From Bacteroidales bacterium (GTDB taxonomy: Bacteria; Bacteroidota; Bacteroidia; Bacteroidales; F082), in contig JABFQW010000063.1 in NCBI GenBank assembly GCA_013141455.1, forward strand, positions 1-50,013: 50,013 nt of DNA, written 5' to 3'. Below the pieces are notes generated by a model. It saw nothing but the letters and a program-made list of their open reading frames with translations. It was not told the DNA's origin and did not search any database. Below, in pieces: positions 17,136 to 26,661 of the stretch (positions are counted from its first letter, which is position 1; every line of letters begins with the position of its first letter). Made by a program: the position numbers and the translations under genes.

Positions 17136-19646
17136 ATGGTAAACCAACGATTCAATTGGAAAAAAATCTTCCCGTATGCGACAGCCATACTTGTATTCAT
17201 CGGTATTACATTAGCCTATTTTAGCCCGCTACTCGAAGGCAAACGTTTAGACCAGCATGATATCAATATGTTTAAGGGGATGTCGAAAGAGATTGCTGAT
17301 TTTCGTGAAAAGACCGGTGAAGAAGCCTTATGGACAAACTCGATGTTTGGCGGGATGCCTGCCTGGCAAATTTCTGTTGTTTATAGCGGCAACCTCATGC
17401 GATATGTAAAAAAAATTATAAGTTTAGGCCTCCCCTATCCGGCCAACGCCGTTTTCGTTTATTTCCTGGGATTCTTTATACTATTGCTTGTGCTGGGCAT
17501 CGATCCCTGGTTAAGTATGGCTGGAGCAATTGCATTTGGACTATCCTCCTATTATTTCATCATCATTGGTGCCGGACATACTTCGAAAGCATTTGCCATC
17601 GGATATATGGCACCGGTCGTTGCCGGGATTGTACTCACCTACAAAGGCAATTATCTGAAAGGTGCACTTTTAGCCGCAATTGCACTTGCCCTTGAAATTG
17701 AAGCCGGCCATTTACAAATTACCTATTACCTGCTCCTGCTGGTATTGTTGATCGGCTTATTCCAGTTAATTGACGCCATCCGTTTCAAAACACTCCCAAA
17801 TTTCACAAAAGCAACTGGTTTTCTGATGATTGCAGCACTTTTTGCTGTGTTGACTCATGCCACAAGCCTTTATGCAGCCTATGATTATGGCAAAGACACA
17901 ACCCGTGGCAAACCCATTCTGACCAAAGATGTTTCGGATCAGACAGACGGACTTGACAGAAGTTATATTACCCATTGGAGCTACGGGATTGGTGAAACCT
18001 GGTCGCTGATGATACCCAATGCCAAAGGAGGTGCCTCGGCTATGATAGGAACCAATAATCCTGAACTTGAAGGTGTTGACAGAAACTTCAAACAGGCGCT
18101 TGCACAACAAAATGCATATTGGGGTGATCAACCCGGCACATCGGGTCCTGTTTATGCCGGTGCTATTATGATTTTCCTGTTTGTATTGGGTATTTTTTTC
18201 GTAAAAGGAAAGTATAAATGGGTTCTTCTCGTTGCAACTTTACTTTCAATTGTGCTGAGTTGGGGTAAAAATTATATGCCTGCAACAAATCTGTTTTTAG
18301 ATTTTATGCCGGGTTATGATAAATTCCGTGCGGTAACCATGACACTCGTTATTGCCGAATTTTGTATTCCGCTTTTAGCAATGATGGGATTGTATGAATT
18401 GTACAAAAACCCGGGTCTGTTAACCGAAAAGAGAAAATATTTCTTTATTGCCTATGGCCTAACCGGTGGACTTGCTTTGATTTTCTATTTGTTTCCTACC
18501 TTGTTTTTTGATTTCCTGAATTCGATGGAGGTTGAAGAATTTGCGAAAATAAAACAATCGAATCCTGCTGATGCAGCTCAAATGAATTTGTTTATCAACA
18601 AGTTAGAAGATATTAGAATCAGCATTTTCAAAACTGACGCCATCAGAAGTTTTCTGTTTATCACTTTCGCAGCCGGATTGGTTTTTGCTTTTGGTATAAA
18701 TAAACTCAAACAAAACTGGTTAACGGCTGCTCTGATCTTGCTTATCGTTATTGATATGGTTAGTATCGATAACCGCTATCTTAACAATAGCAAATTTGTC
18801 ACAAAACGCAAGGCGGATGTTCCATTTCAGGCTTCCACTGCCAACAAAGAGATTCTGAAAGATACTGATCCTGACTTCCGTGTGCTCGACATCACAAACA
18901 GCACTTTTAATGATGCAAGCACTTCTTATTTTCACAAATCGTTGGGAGGCTATCATGGCGCTAAAATGCAACGATACCAGGATATTATTGAATATCACCT
19001 GCAATATGAGATATCAGAATTTTCAAAAGTCCTGCAGAATAAACCGGATCTGGCTTCTATCAATAAACAGTTGGCCGGATCAGGGGTTTTGAACATGCTG
19101 AACACACGTTACATACTATTTAATCCACAAACCCAACCGATACCAAACCAAAGCAGTTTTGGCAATGCCTGGTTGGTTGATGATATTCATTGGGTTGAAT
19201 CGGCCAATGATGAGATCGATCAGTTGAATAAAGTTGATTTGAAAAAAACAGCTGTGATACATTCAGAATTTAAACAGAAGATTGGCAGTTTAGGATCAGG
19301 TTCTGATTCGCTTTCGACAATAAAATTGGTAAAATATGAACCCAACCGGCTTGAATATGCGGCTGATCTTAAAAATAATTCATTGGCAGTATTTTCTGAA
19401 ATATGGACAACAAAAGGATGGAATGCCTATATTGACGAGACGGAAGTTCCTATTATCAGGGCAAATTATGTTTTACGGTCACTCGAAATACCAACAGGCA
19501 GTCATACGATTGTCATGAAGTATGAACCAAAAGTTTGGGCAATTGGTGAAAAAGTATCATTTGCCAGTTCCTTCCTGTTAATAGCTGCGGCGTTAGGCAT
19601 GATATTCATTGATTTGAGAAAAAAGAAACAGCAAAAAACTCCATGA
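17136..19646 (+). CDS. YfhO-family polytopic membrane protein
   Basis: About 836 residues with a dozen or so transmembrane segments and a C-terminal soluble domain, matching the YfhO family. That family is thought to include membrane glycosyltransferases or proteins that help decorate surface polymers; the role in Bacteroidota is not established. The N-terminus FNWKKIFPYATAILVF, the loop LDQHDINMFKGMSKEIADFRE with acidic residues, and MFGGMPAWQI are characteristic. The frame is open upstream to 17082, and 17112 is another possible start; 17136 is preferred because it gives the usual N-terminus and avoids overlapping the DUF4834 gene. Its stop overlaps the next start by 4 bp (ATGA), so the glycosyltransferase is translationally coupled. 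Confidence 0.85.
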   Translation: MVNQRFNWKKIFPYATAILVFIGITLAYFSPLLEGKRLDQHDINMFKGMSKEIADFREKTGEEALWTNSMFGGMPAWQISVVYSGNLMRYVKKIISLGLPYPANAVFVYFLGFFILLLVLGIDPWLSMAGAIAFGLSSYYFIIIGAGHTSKAFAIGYMAPVVAGIVLTYKGNYLKGALLAAIALALEIEAGHLQITYYLLLLVLLIGLFQLIDAIRFKTLPNFTKATGFLMIAALFAVLTHATSLYAAYDYGKDTTRGKPILTKDVSDQTDGLDRSYITHWSYGIGETWSLMIPNAKGGASAMIGTNNPELEGVDRNFKQALAQQNAYWGDQPGTSGPVYAGAIMIFLFVLGIFFVKGKYKWVLLVATLLSIVLSWGKNYMPATNLFLDFMPGYDKFRAVTMTLVIAEFCIPLLAMMGLYELYKNPGLLTEKRKYFFIAYGLTGGLALIFYLFPTLFFDFLNSMEVEEFAKIKQSNPADAAQMNLFINKLEDIRISIFKTDAIRSFLFITFAAGLVFAFGINKLKQNWLTAALILLIVIDMVSIDNRYLNNSKFVTKRKADVPFQASTANKEILKDTDPDFRVLDITNSTFNDASTSYFHKSLGGYHGAKMQRYQDIIEYHLQYEISEFSKVLQNKPDLASINKQLAGSGVLNMLNTRYILFNPQTQPIPNQSSFGNAWLVDDIHWVESANDEIDQLNKVDLKKTAVIHSEFKQKIGSLGSGSDSLSTIKLVKYEPNRLEYAADLKNNSLAVFSEIWTTKGWNAYIDETEVPIIRANYVLRSLEIPTGSHTIVMKYEPKVWAIGEKVSFASSFLLIAAALGMIFIDLRKKKQQKTP

Positions 19647-20971
19647 AACGGGTTTTAATCATCACCTATTATTGGCCACCTTCGGGTGGTGGTGGTGTTC
19701 AACGCTGGTTGAAATTTGTTAAATACCTGCGTTCTTTTGATTGGGAACCCGTTATTTATACACCGTTAAATCCGGAAATACCTGAAACAGATATGAGTTT
19801 GTTGGCAGAAATTCCGGAAAATCTTGAAATACTAAAACACAAAATCTGGGAGCCATACAGGCTTTATAAATATTTCACCGGTAAAAGTCCTGACGATAAA
19901 ATTCAGACGGCATTTCTTTCCGAAAAAAAGAAACCAAACCTCAGCGAGAAGATAAGTGTCTGGATCAGAGGCAACTTTTTTATCCCGGACGCCAGGAAAT
20001 TCTGGATAAAACCATCGGTCAGATTTTTAACGAAATGGCTGGAACATAATCATGTTGATGCCATCATTTCGACAGGGCCTCCTCATAGTATGCATCTGAT
20101 CGCCATGAAATTACGCGATGAATTAAGGATTCCATGGCTGGCCGATTTTCGTGATCCCTGGACAAACATTGACTTTTATAGCGAATTGAAATTGAGTCAT
20201 AAGGCGGATAATCTGCAACATAAACTTGAAAAGGAAGTATTGTTGAAAGCCGATGCTGTGACTGTTGTGAGCCGGGGTATGTTGCTTGAATTTGAGCAGA
20301 TTATCGAAAGGCCGATAAAAGTGATTACCAACGGTTTCGATGAGGATGATATGAAAAATACCGAAGGCATTATTCCTGATAAAAAATTCAGTATCGCACA
20401 CATTGGGTCACTTGTTAAAACCAGAAATCCGGTTGTACTTTGGGAAGTACTCAGCCGGTTAATTGTTGAAAAGCCAGGCTTTTCTGACGTGCTGGAAATA
20501 AAGCTTGTTGGTAAAATCGATTTTGAAGTCAGAACATCACTCGAAAAGCTTGGACTGATAAACTATGTTCGGGAAATAGAGTATTTACCACATAATGAAG
20601 TGATTAAAGAACAGTTGCGCTCGCGGGTTCTGCTCCTGCTCATTAACAACACACCCAATGCAACGCTCATTTTAACCGGTAAAGTATTTGAATATCTGCA
20701 ATCGAAACGACCCATTTTATGTATCGGACCCATGGATGGTGATGCTGTTCAACTTATTCAGGAAACAAACTCGGGTTTGTGCAGTTCATTTACTGATGCT
20801 ATCAGTTTAAAAAACAATATATTAAAGCTATTTGCCATGTACAAAGAGACGACATTGGAAATGGATAGCATCAAAACTGAACAATACAGCAGACGTAACC
20901 TAAGCCGAAAACTTGCCGGAGAATTGAACCGGATTGTTAATCTCTCAGAATTCGGTCAACAAAACTCTTGA
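19643..20971 (+). CDS. Glycosyltransferase (GT4-like, GT-B fold)
   Basis: 442 residues. The N-terminus RVLIITYYWPPSGGGGVQRW is the glycine-rich acceptor-side loop seen in GT-B glycosyltransferases of this Bacteroidota family, followed by WLADFRDPWTNIDFYSE and a C-terminal Rossmann half with VITNGFDEDD, AHIGSLVKTRNP and VFEYLQSKRPILCIG. Donor and acceptor are not predictable. It overlaps the YfhO-like gene by 4 bp, suggesting that both act on the same polymer. Its 3' end overlaps the convergent gpsA-like gene by 35 bp. Confidence 0.85.
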   Translation: MKRVLIITYYWPPSGGGGVQRWLKFVKYLRSFDWEPVIYTPLNPEIPETDMSLLAEIPENLEILKHKIWEPYRLYKYFTGKSPDDKIQTAFLSEKKKPNLSEKISVWIRGNFFIPDARKFWIKPSVRFLTKWLEHNHVDAIISTGPPHSMHLIAMKLRDELRIPWLADFRDPWTNIDFYSELKLSHKADNLQHKLEKEVLLKADAVTVVSRGMLLEFEQIIERPIKVITNGFDEDDMKNTEGIIPDKKFSIAHIGSLVKTRNPVVLWEVLSRLIVEKPGFSDVLEIKLVGKIDFEVRTSLEKLGLINYVREIEYLPHNEVIKEQLRSRVLLLLINNTPNATLILTGKVFEYLQSKRPILCIGPMDGDAVQLIQETNSGLCSSFTDAISLKNNILKLFAMYKETTLEMDSIKTEQYSRRNLSRKLAGELNRIVNLSEFGQQNS

Positions 20972-21926
20972 TATCGTAATCTTTATTGAACACACCGTAA
21001 AGTTCTGACATCAGCCGATATGCTGAGTCAACATCAATTGTCTTTGACAATTGTTCGTAAAAGACATTCGTAGCGATACGGCCTTCAAGAACAACTTTTT
21101 CGGAAATATCTTTGGTAAAAAATCCTTTCCCAATGAGAAGACCTAAGGTTCGGTTTCGGCTCAAATCGTTTAATGCGGTGAGCGAAAAATCGCCAAATCC
21201 GCAATAATTAAACATAGTTTCCGATTTTCCACCAAAAAGAAGTATTAAACTATGCATTTCGTTAATCGCTTTTGTTAAAATAAGCGACCTCAGATTTGGC
21301 GAATCGAAATTTGCATCAACAATCCCAATAACAATAGCATAAATGTTTTTCAAAATACTGGCGTACTCAACCCCCTGAACATCTGTACTATAATCGAGAT
21401 GGATGATAGATCTGTCAAACACTTCCGCGAAAGCGGGGAAACAGCCGGTTTGGGTTGAAGCAATCGTAAAGCCGGTTGGCTGGCCATTGATGATATCCCG
21501 TGCGAATGATGGACCTTTCATGCTTGCCATCACATTTGGCATGTTGGCACTCACCCAGTCGGGTATTAATTGAAATTCATTCCCAAATCCTTTTGCCAGG
21601 TTGACCAATACCGCATTGGGGGATATATACTCCTGATTAGCCGTAAGATACCCAACAATTGCTACTGAAGGAATCGCGAGAAAAATGAAGTCAGCCTGCC
21701 TCAGTATATTTTTATCACCAGTTGCCCTTAACCCATCATGCAAGCGAAAATTTGGAAAATATTTTTGATTTGTATGTTGCGTATTAATTGCATCAACGAC
21801 ATCACTTTCGATTGAAAGCAATACGACATCTAATTCCTCTTTAACCGCCAGTATGTTTCCCAATGAAGTTGAGATGGCGCCACTACCAATGAAAACAATC
21901 AATTTTTGTTTGTCAGATTTATTCAT
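20937..21926 (-). CDS. gpsA: Glycerol-3-phosphate dehydrogenase [NAD(P)+]-like protein
   Basis: 329 residues of the GpsA family (dihydroxyacetone phosphate plus NAD(P)H to sn-glycerol 3-phosphate). The Rossmann motif is an atypical GSGAISTSLGNIL (canonical GAGSWGTALA), then VNLAKGF, KGPSFARDI, GVEYASILKNIYAI (with the conserved catalytic lysine region) and GFGDFSLTALNDLSRNRTLG. It is the last gene of a minus-strand glycan operon, 27 bp after the flippase gene, rather than a stand-alone lipid gene. Its divergence and place suggest it supplies glycerol 3-phosphate for glycan decoration or makes another reduced product; that is inference. The 3' end overlaps the opposing glycosyltransferase gene. 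Confidence 0.78.
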   Translation of the reverse strand: MNKSDKQKLIVFIGSGAISTSLGNILAVKEELDVVLLSIESDVVDAINTQHTNQKYFPNFRLHDGLRATGDKNILRQADFIFLAIPSVAIVGYLTANQEYISPNAVLVNLAKGFGNEFQLIPDWVSANMPNVMASMKGPSFARDIINGQPTGFTIASTQTGCFPAFAEVFDRSIIHLDYSTDVQGVEYASILKNIYAIVIGIVDANFDSPNLRSLILTKAINEMHSLILLFGGKSETMFNYCGFGDFSLTALNDLSRNRTLGLLIGKGFFTKDISEKVVLEGRIATNVFYEQLSKTIDVDSAYRLMSELYGVFNKDYDIKSFVDRILRD

Positions 21927-21953
21927 ACAATTTCTTTTGCGGTAATTAGAAAA

Positions 21954-23438
21954 CTATTTTATCAATTTTAGTTGTTTGAGTATGTTATGAAAAGTTTCGT
22001 TCAGGTCAGGAGAAATACGTGAAAAATAAATGCCAACACCAAATATTGTAACAAGAACAGAACTTCTGACAATTATATCTAAAATGAAATTTGACAAATT
22101 TGGAATGAGATATGCAACAAAATAACTGACTACAGTTATTCCGATCAAATATAAATAAGTACGATCAAATGGTTGTAGTCTGAATTTACGGTAAAGGAAA
22201 AACCAACATAAAAAGTTATAAACTAATCTTGAAAAAGTAGAAGCGATAGCACAGCCAATAATACCATACCAAGGAATCAGGATAGCATTACTTACCACCA
22301 ACATAACTATAAAAAGGATTAAAAACCAGGTATTGACCCGGTATTGCTTCGAATTATTAATTATATATTGTGAAACACTAGTGCTCATTTCAAAAACATT
22401 TGCTAATCCAACTAACAGAATCACATACTTGCCTCCAATATATTCGTCACCAACAATCTTAAAAACATTTTCAATATTTACCCATAAACCAATTAACATC
22501 AATAGTGCAAGGATAGTTAAAACTATATTGGTTTTTATATAAATTTCATCAATCTTTTTCAAATCCATCGTTTTCCAACCGTCAGCAATTAGTATTGCCG
22601 CTATCTTAATGACAGGACGTGAAGGGATTAACACCAACGTGCCAAAGTAGAATGCAATCGCATAGACACCAGTTTCACTTAACCCCAAATAATAATTAAT
22701 CATAACTACATCCACATTCAAAATTAATATACTGGAAAAGCTTGTTACAATGCCATAAATACTGACACTAATCATTTCTTGAGCCATTGGTTTACTGATA
22801 AAGCCCTTTTCCCAGCGTAACGAGAATTCACCCTGACGCCACAGAGACCATGTTATCATCAATGTTGGAAAGCAAATCGAAACTGTATATGTTACAACTA
22901 AAATTTGAAAACTAAACAATCCGAAAAAATATCCTAAAATACTAGCCAAAATAAATAAACGTTGCCATAAATCTTTCAATTCAATACCGATACTTATATT
23001 GTAAATTGCACGATTATAACTATCCAATAGATTGAAGTAACTTGTAAAAAAAATAAGTGGAATTAAATAGAAAATATATTCAACAAAAAGCGCAGATTTC
23101 TCAATATTTATTTCTATTAACCAAGGCTTAAGCAAAATGAAAAGAATCAAGACGATTAGAAATCCAATTGTATTTACGGTCAAGGACAGTAAAAGAAATC
23201 CATGATGATTACTCTTATTGTCACGGAAATATGGGAAATTTCGTAACATAACTGCATTAAAACCCAAACCAGAAAACTGTGCGAATAAAACGGAAACAGA
23301 GACCAATAAGCGTAATAGTCCAACTTCATCTGTGGAAAAAATTTTTGGGAATAAAATGCCAGTTGTTATAAAACCCAATACAACACCGATATAGGTATAA
23401 ATAGTTCCCGAAATACTTTGACGTTTAATGATTCCCAA
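21954..23438 (-). CDS. Wzx-like polysaccharide flippase (MATE/MOP superfamily)
   Basis: 494 residues with about 14 predicted transmembrane segments. The N-terminus (SGTIYTYIGVVLGFITTGIL followed by FPKIFSTDEVGLLRLL) matches the oligosaccharide flippase family, which moves undecaprenyl-linked repeat units across the inner membrane. It sits between a methyltransferase gene (4 bp upstream) and the gpsA-like gene in the same operon. The gene is AT-rich, as is usual for such flippases. Confidence 0.88.
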   Translation of the reverse strand: MGIIKRQSISGTIYTYIGVVLGFITTGILFPKIFSTDEVGLLRLLVSVSVLFAQFSGLGFNAVMLRNFPYFRDNKSNHHGFLLLSLTVNTIGFLIVLILFILLKPWLIEINIEKSALFVEYIFYLIPLIFFTSYFNLLDSYNRAIYNISIGIELKDLWQRLFILASILGYFFGLFSFQILVVTYTVSICFPTLMITWSLWRQGEFSLRWEKGFISKPMAQEMISVSIYGIVTSFSSILILNVDVVMINYYLGLSETGVYAIAFYFGTLVLIPSRPVIKIAAILIADGWKTMDLKKIDEIYIKTNIVLTILALLMLIGLWVNIENVFKIVGDEYIGGKYVILLVGLANVFEMSTSVSQYIINNSKQYRVNTWFLILFIVMLVVSNAILIPWYGIIGCAIASTFSRLVYNFLCWFFLYRKFRLQPFDRTYLYLIGITVVSYFVAYLIPNLSNFILDIIVRSSVLVTIFGVGIYFSRISPDLNETFHNILKQLKLIK

Positions 23439-23442
23439 TGTG

Positions 23443-24219
23443 TTATTCTTCTTTCTTTTTGAATAAGACTATCAGCCAATATGGTTTTTTCGGTGAAATG
23501 ATGATATTTACCAAATCCAGAAAGCTTGCAATCAAATTCGATTTATAAGGATAGGTAAATTCATTTTCACAGGATGGGCAGAACGTCTGTCTTTTTGATT
23601 CAGGAATCCAAAAATAAGGAATCCATGATTTCGAAGGTGTAATGCGCAATTTCAAATGAAGCAGTCCCGGATTGTAATAGCGTACTTTTTTTCCCAAAAC
23701 TTTTGACGTAATCATTTCATATTCAGGAAATAGCGCACCTAAAGACTCGATAGTAAATGACCTCAAATGATTTGGACGGTTAAAAACATAGTTGCATTCG
23801 GGACATTGTATAGAGAGCTTGCCAGGATTTTCAGCATTCGGTACAGAGATCAGAATGTATGATTTTGAAACACGCTTAATTTCCTTCACTGTATTTTCCA
23901 AAACTTCGTCTTCAAGGTGTTCGAGTAATTCGCTTGAAAAAACCAAATCAAAAACATTGTCTTTCGACGGAATAGCATCCGCAGATGCTAAAATTTTATT
24001 TGTTTTTACAAATTCCAATGCACTCTCACTCCTGTCAAGACCGGTAATCATATAATAGTCAGCAAGATAATTTGTAATTGCTCCGTTTCCACAACCTACA
24101 TCTAATACAGTCTTCACAGTCGCCGGTATCAGGCTACGAATGAGTGTCGCTTTTTCATGCAGGTCTTCGGCCTTTAGTGCCTCCCAATTAAACTTCTCGT
24201 ATAATGCGATATTATCCAT
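23443..24219 (-). CDS. SAM-dependent methyltransferase with two Cys-pair knuckles
   Basis: 258 residues. A class I methyltransferase core is clear: VLDVGCGNGAITNYLA (motif I, near 38-53), GLDRSESALEF (motif II), FSSELLEHLED (motif IV). Two CxxC pairs follow: CPECNYVFNRPNH near the middle and CPSCENEFTYPY near the C-terminus, so a zinc-bound knuckle is plausible. Its gene overlaps the upstream GT4 gene by 8 bp and lies 4 bp before the flippase gene, so a role in methylating a sugar or a lipid-linked intermediate is likely, though the substrate cannot be stated. Confidence 0.8.
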   Translation of the reverse strand: MDNIALYEKFNWEALKAEDLHEKATLIRSLIPATVKTVLDVGCGNGAITNYLADYYMITGLDRSESALEFVKTNKILASADAIPSKDNVFDLVFSSELLEHLEDEVLENTVKEIKRVSKSYILISVPNAENPGKLSIQCPECNYVFNRPNHLRSFTIESLGALFPEYEMITSKVLGKKVRYYNPGLLHLKLRITPSKSWIPYFWIPESKRQTFCPSCENEFTYPYKSNLIASFLDLVNIIISPKKPYWLIVLFKKKEE

Positions 24220-25384
24220 GCTTGAGACTTTTATATATATCCGTCAGCCGTTCGCTGTCAAAATCCCATAAATATTTTTCCACTACGCGCTGACGACCAT
24301 TCTCAGCCATTTTTTGTATTTCACCCGGACTATTGATCAGATTGGTAAGTTTATCTGCAAAATCTATAGGATCATCCCACTGATAAACGAACCCGGATTG
24401 AGTTTCACCGACAATACGTGCCAAAGGCAAACAATTTGAAGTAGCGATTACTTTTCCGGCATACATATATTGAAAAAGTTTGTGTGGAATAGTAGTGTCA
24501 GTATGATCACTTCTTTGATGAGGGATCAGACAAACATTCGCTTTTCCCATCATTTCATTCATTTCTTCAAAATTCTTCCATCCAAAAAATTCAACCTTGT
24601 CACTCACTTTTTCATCTAAAGCAATTTTTTTCAGTTCCTCAACATAAGAACCAGACCCAAGCAACCAAATCCTGATTTTCTTATCTGACTTCAAGAACTT
24701 CAACCCCTTTATAACATATTGAAGACCTCGGTGTCTGTTAATTCCACCAGCATAAAACAAGGTAAAGAAATCACTGTCAGGCAAAGCATCTGGCATCTTA
24801 AATGAATCGGTATTCAAGGTATTTGAAATAACATGAATTTTCCTTTTGTCTATTCCAATTTTACCAAGTCGATGCGCTGCTTCCTCAACAACTACAATAA
24901 CCTTGTCAGCTTTTTTACAAAATTCAGTCTCATAATTTACCCATTGCTTATTGATTGACAATAGTTTACCCAAAATTGTATTTGTGTGATCTGAAATCCG
25001 CAACAATGCCGGCCAGTTTTCATGAAGATCGAGTACAAAAGGAATCCCAAATTCTTTCGAAAACTCCCATCCTACTTTTGCCATTGGCAAATCATGTATA
25101 TGAATTGCATCAAATTGCTGGTTATGTGCTATTTCGCGGATGAAAGCACGCCAGAAATTAAAATAAAATGGAAAACTCAAACAACCCACACTACTTTTAT
25201 ATAGAAATTTTGAGATTGATTTACGGTGAATAATAATGCCTTTGTAATTATCAGTAAGAGGTTTCTGCTTTTGGGTATAACAGGCAATGTGAATTTCATT
25301 ACCTGCATTTATTAATGCCTGCGCTTCATTTTCAACCCGGATATCAGGTGGAAATTCATGATCGAGGATCATTAATATTTTCAT
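24212..25384 (-). CDS. Glycosyltransferase family 4
   Basis: 390 residues of the GT-B type. N-terminal MILDHEFPPDIRVENEAQAL, DAIHIHDLPMAKVGWEF, a C-terminal GINRHRGLQYVIKGLKF and the E-x7-E-like region ANVCLIPHQRSDHTDTTIPH followed by KLFQYMYAGKVI are typical of GT4 (retaining transferases of glycan clusters). It overlaps the epimerase gene by 4 bp and the methyltransferase gene by 8 bp, so the operon is tightly packed. Sugar specificity is not known. Confidence 0.9.
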   Translation of the reverse strand: MKILMILDHEFPPDIRVENEAQALINAGNEIHIACYTQKQKPLTDNYKGIIIHRKSISKFLYKSSVGCLSFPFYFNFWRAFIREIAHNQQFDAIHIHDLPMAKVGWEFSKEFGIPFVLDLHENWPALLRISDHTNTILGKLLSINKQWVNYETEFCKKADKVIVVVEEAAHRLGKIGIDKRKIHVISNTLNTDSFKMPDALPDSDFFTLFYAGGINRHRGLQYVIKGLKFLKSDKKIRIWLLGSGSYVEELKKIALDEKVSDKVEFFGWKNFEEMNEMMGKANVCLIPHQRSDHTDTTIPHKLFQYMYAGKVIATSNCLPLARIVGETQSGFVYQWDDPIDFADKLTNLINSPGEIQKMAENGRQRVVEKYLWDFDSERLTDIYKSLKHG

Positions 25385-26487
25385 AATAGTTTGCTGTTAA
25401 GATAGTTATCAATTATTTGACAAATTCGTATCGCCGCATTCCCGTCCCAAAGTGGTGGAATTTCACCTTCAATATTTTTTTCTTTTAATGATTTCAATAC
25501 AACAAGTCGTACATTATCGAAATTGGTTCCAACCAATGTATTTGTTCCAAGTGTACAAGTTATGGGACGTTCAGTATTATCGCGAACTGTAATGCAAGGT
25601 ATTTTCAGAAAAGTAGTTTCTTCCTGAATTCCGCCGCTATCGGTCAGTAAAAGACGTGCATCTTTGGTCAGTGCCAGAAAATCTATATAACCTAACGGTT
25701 CTGTTTGAATTATTCCAGGATGTATAGTGCTTAACAAACCGTTACTCTCCATATTTTGTTTTGTCCGCGGATGCATTGGCAAAACCACTTTTATCATACC
25801 CGAAAGTTCATTTAATAATGCAATTAAAGCTTTCAGTTGTACCGGATCATCAACATTTGAAGGACGATGAAAAGTACACAATATGTATTCATTTGTATCG
25901 AGATTAAATCTATTTCTGACCTTTGACCGGTCAATTAATGGTTTATGACTGACCAAACTATCAATCATCACGTTTCCGGTGAAAAATATTTTCTTCTGGT
26001 CGATTCCCTCAATAGCCAGGTTGTCGATTCCACTTTGTTCTGTAACAAATAATAAATCAGACAATTGATCGGCAATAATCCGGTTAATTTCTTCAGGCAT
26101 TCTTCTGTCGTAACTTCGCAATCCGGCTTCAACATGTGCGACTGGTATCTGAAGTTTGGCAGCGACCAAACTTGCGGCAAGTGTGCTGTTTACATCACCT
26201 GGAACAATCACTAAATCGGGCTTTTCATAAAGAAGTACTTCTTCGAATGCCGTCATTATTGCAGCCGTTTGATGAGCATGGCTGCCACCCGAAACGCCAA
26301 GATTAAAGGCTGGTTTTGGGATATTTAATTCCTCAAAAAAGACTTTTGACATGGAAGGGTCAAAGTGCTGACCGGTATGGCAGATAATATGTTGAATTGA
26401 ATCGTAAGCCTGGAAAGCCTTGTCAATCGGGGCAATTTTAATAAAATTGGGGCGTGCACCTACAACAGAAATGATTTTAAATCCCAT
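25381..26487 (-). CDS. wecB: UDP-N-acetylglucosamine 2-epimerase (non-hydrolysing), second copy
   Basis: 368 residues. KIISVVGARPNFIKIAPIDKAF, CHTGQHFDPSMSKVFFEELN, VPGDVNSTLAASLVAAK, VAHVEAGLRSYDRRMPEEINR and a C-terminal LLTDSGGIQEETTF define the family. It is the first gene of the minus-strand glycan operon (epimerase, GT4, methyltransferase, flippase, gpsA-like). It is shorter than, and clearly diverged from, the paralogue at 10022-11194, so it is not a recent duplicate. It supplies UDP-ManNAc or a related 2-epimer for the cluster. Confidence 0.95.
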   Translation of the reverse strand: MGFKIISVVGARPNFIKIAPIDKAFQAYDSIQHIICHTGQHFDPSMSKVFFEELNIPKPAFNLGVSGGSHAHQTAAIMTAFEEVLLYEKPDLVIVPGDVNSTLAASLVAAKLQIPVAHVEAGLRSYDRRMPEEINRIIADQLSDLLFVTEQSGIDNLAIEGIDQKKIFFTGNVMIDSLVSHKPLIDRSKVRNRFNLDTNEYILCTFHRPSNVDDPVQLKALIALLNELSGMIKVVLPMHPRTKQNMESNGLLSTIHPGIIQTEPLGYIDFLALTKDARLLLTDSGGIQEETTFLKIPCITVRDNTERPITCTLGTNTLVGTNFDNVRLVVLKSLKEKNIEGEIPPLWDGNAAIRICQIIDNYLNSKLL

Positions 26488-26501
26488 ATTTTGGTTTTGT
26501 G

Positions 26502-26509
26502 CAAAAGTA
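26502..26509 (-). promoter_or_regulatory. Promoter -7 element TACTTTTG for the epimerase-led glycan operon
   Basis: Exact match to TAnnTTTG followed by C on the minus strand, 15 bp upstream of the start codon. The -33 box is not clear. Confidence 0.5.
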
Positions 26510-26633
26510 GGAATTCTTTTAGACTAATTCATAATGATGGGAAAACAGAAATTGTAATGATAGGTTGTATTCTACTCTAATTAAGTTTGTTGTCAATTTT
26601 ATATATGTAATAGAAGCCATAATCTATTATTAG

Positions 26634-26641
26634 TATTTTTG
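26634..26641 (+). promoter_or_regulatory. Possible promoter -7 element TATTTTTG for the deacetylase-led cassette
   Basis: Matches TAnnTTTG followed by C, 21 bp upstream of the start codon. The surrounding DNA is AT-rich, so a chance match is possible. Confidence 0.4.
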
Positions 26642-26661
26642 CAGATAATGAAAAGTTTTTT

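Noticed and set aside
20937-20971. Frameshift or misassembly where two genes overlap at their 3' ends.
   Set aside because: Both frames are intact with family-typical ends; a 35 bp convergent overlap is common.
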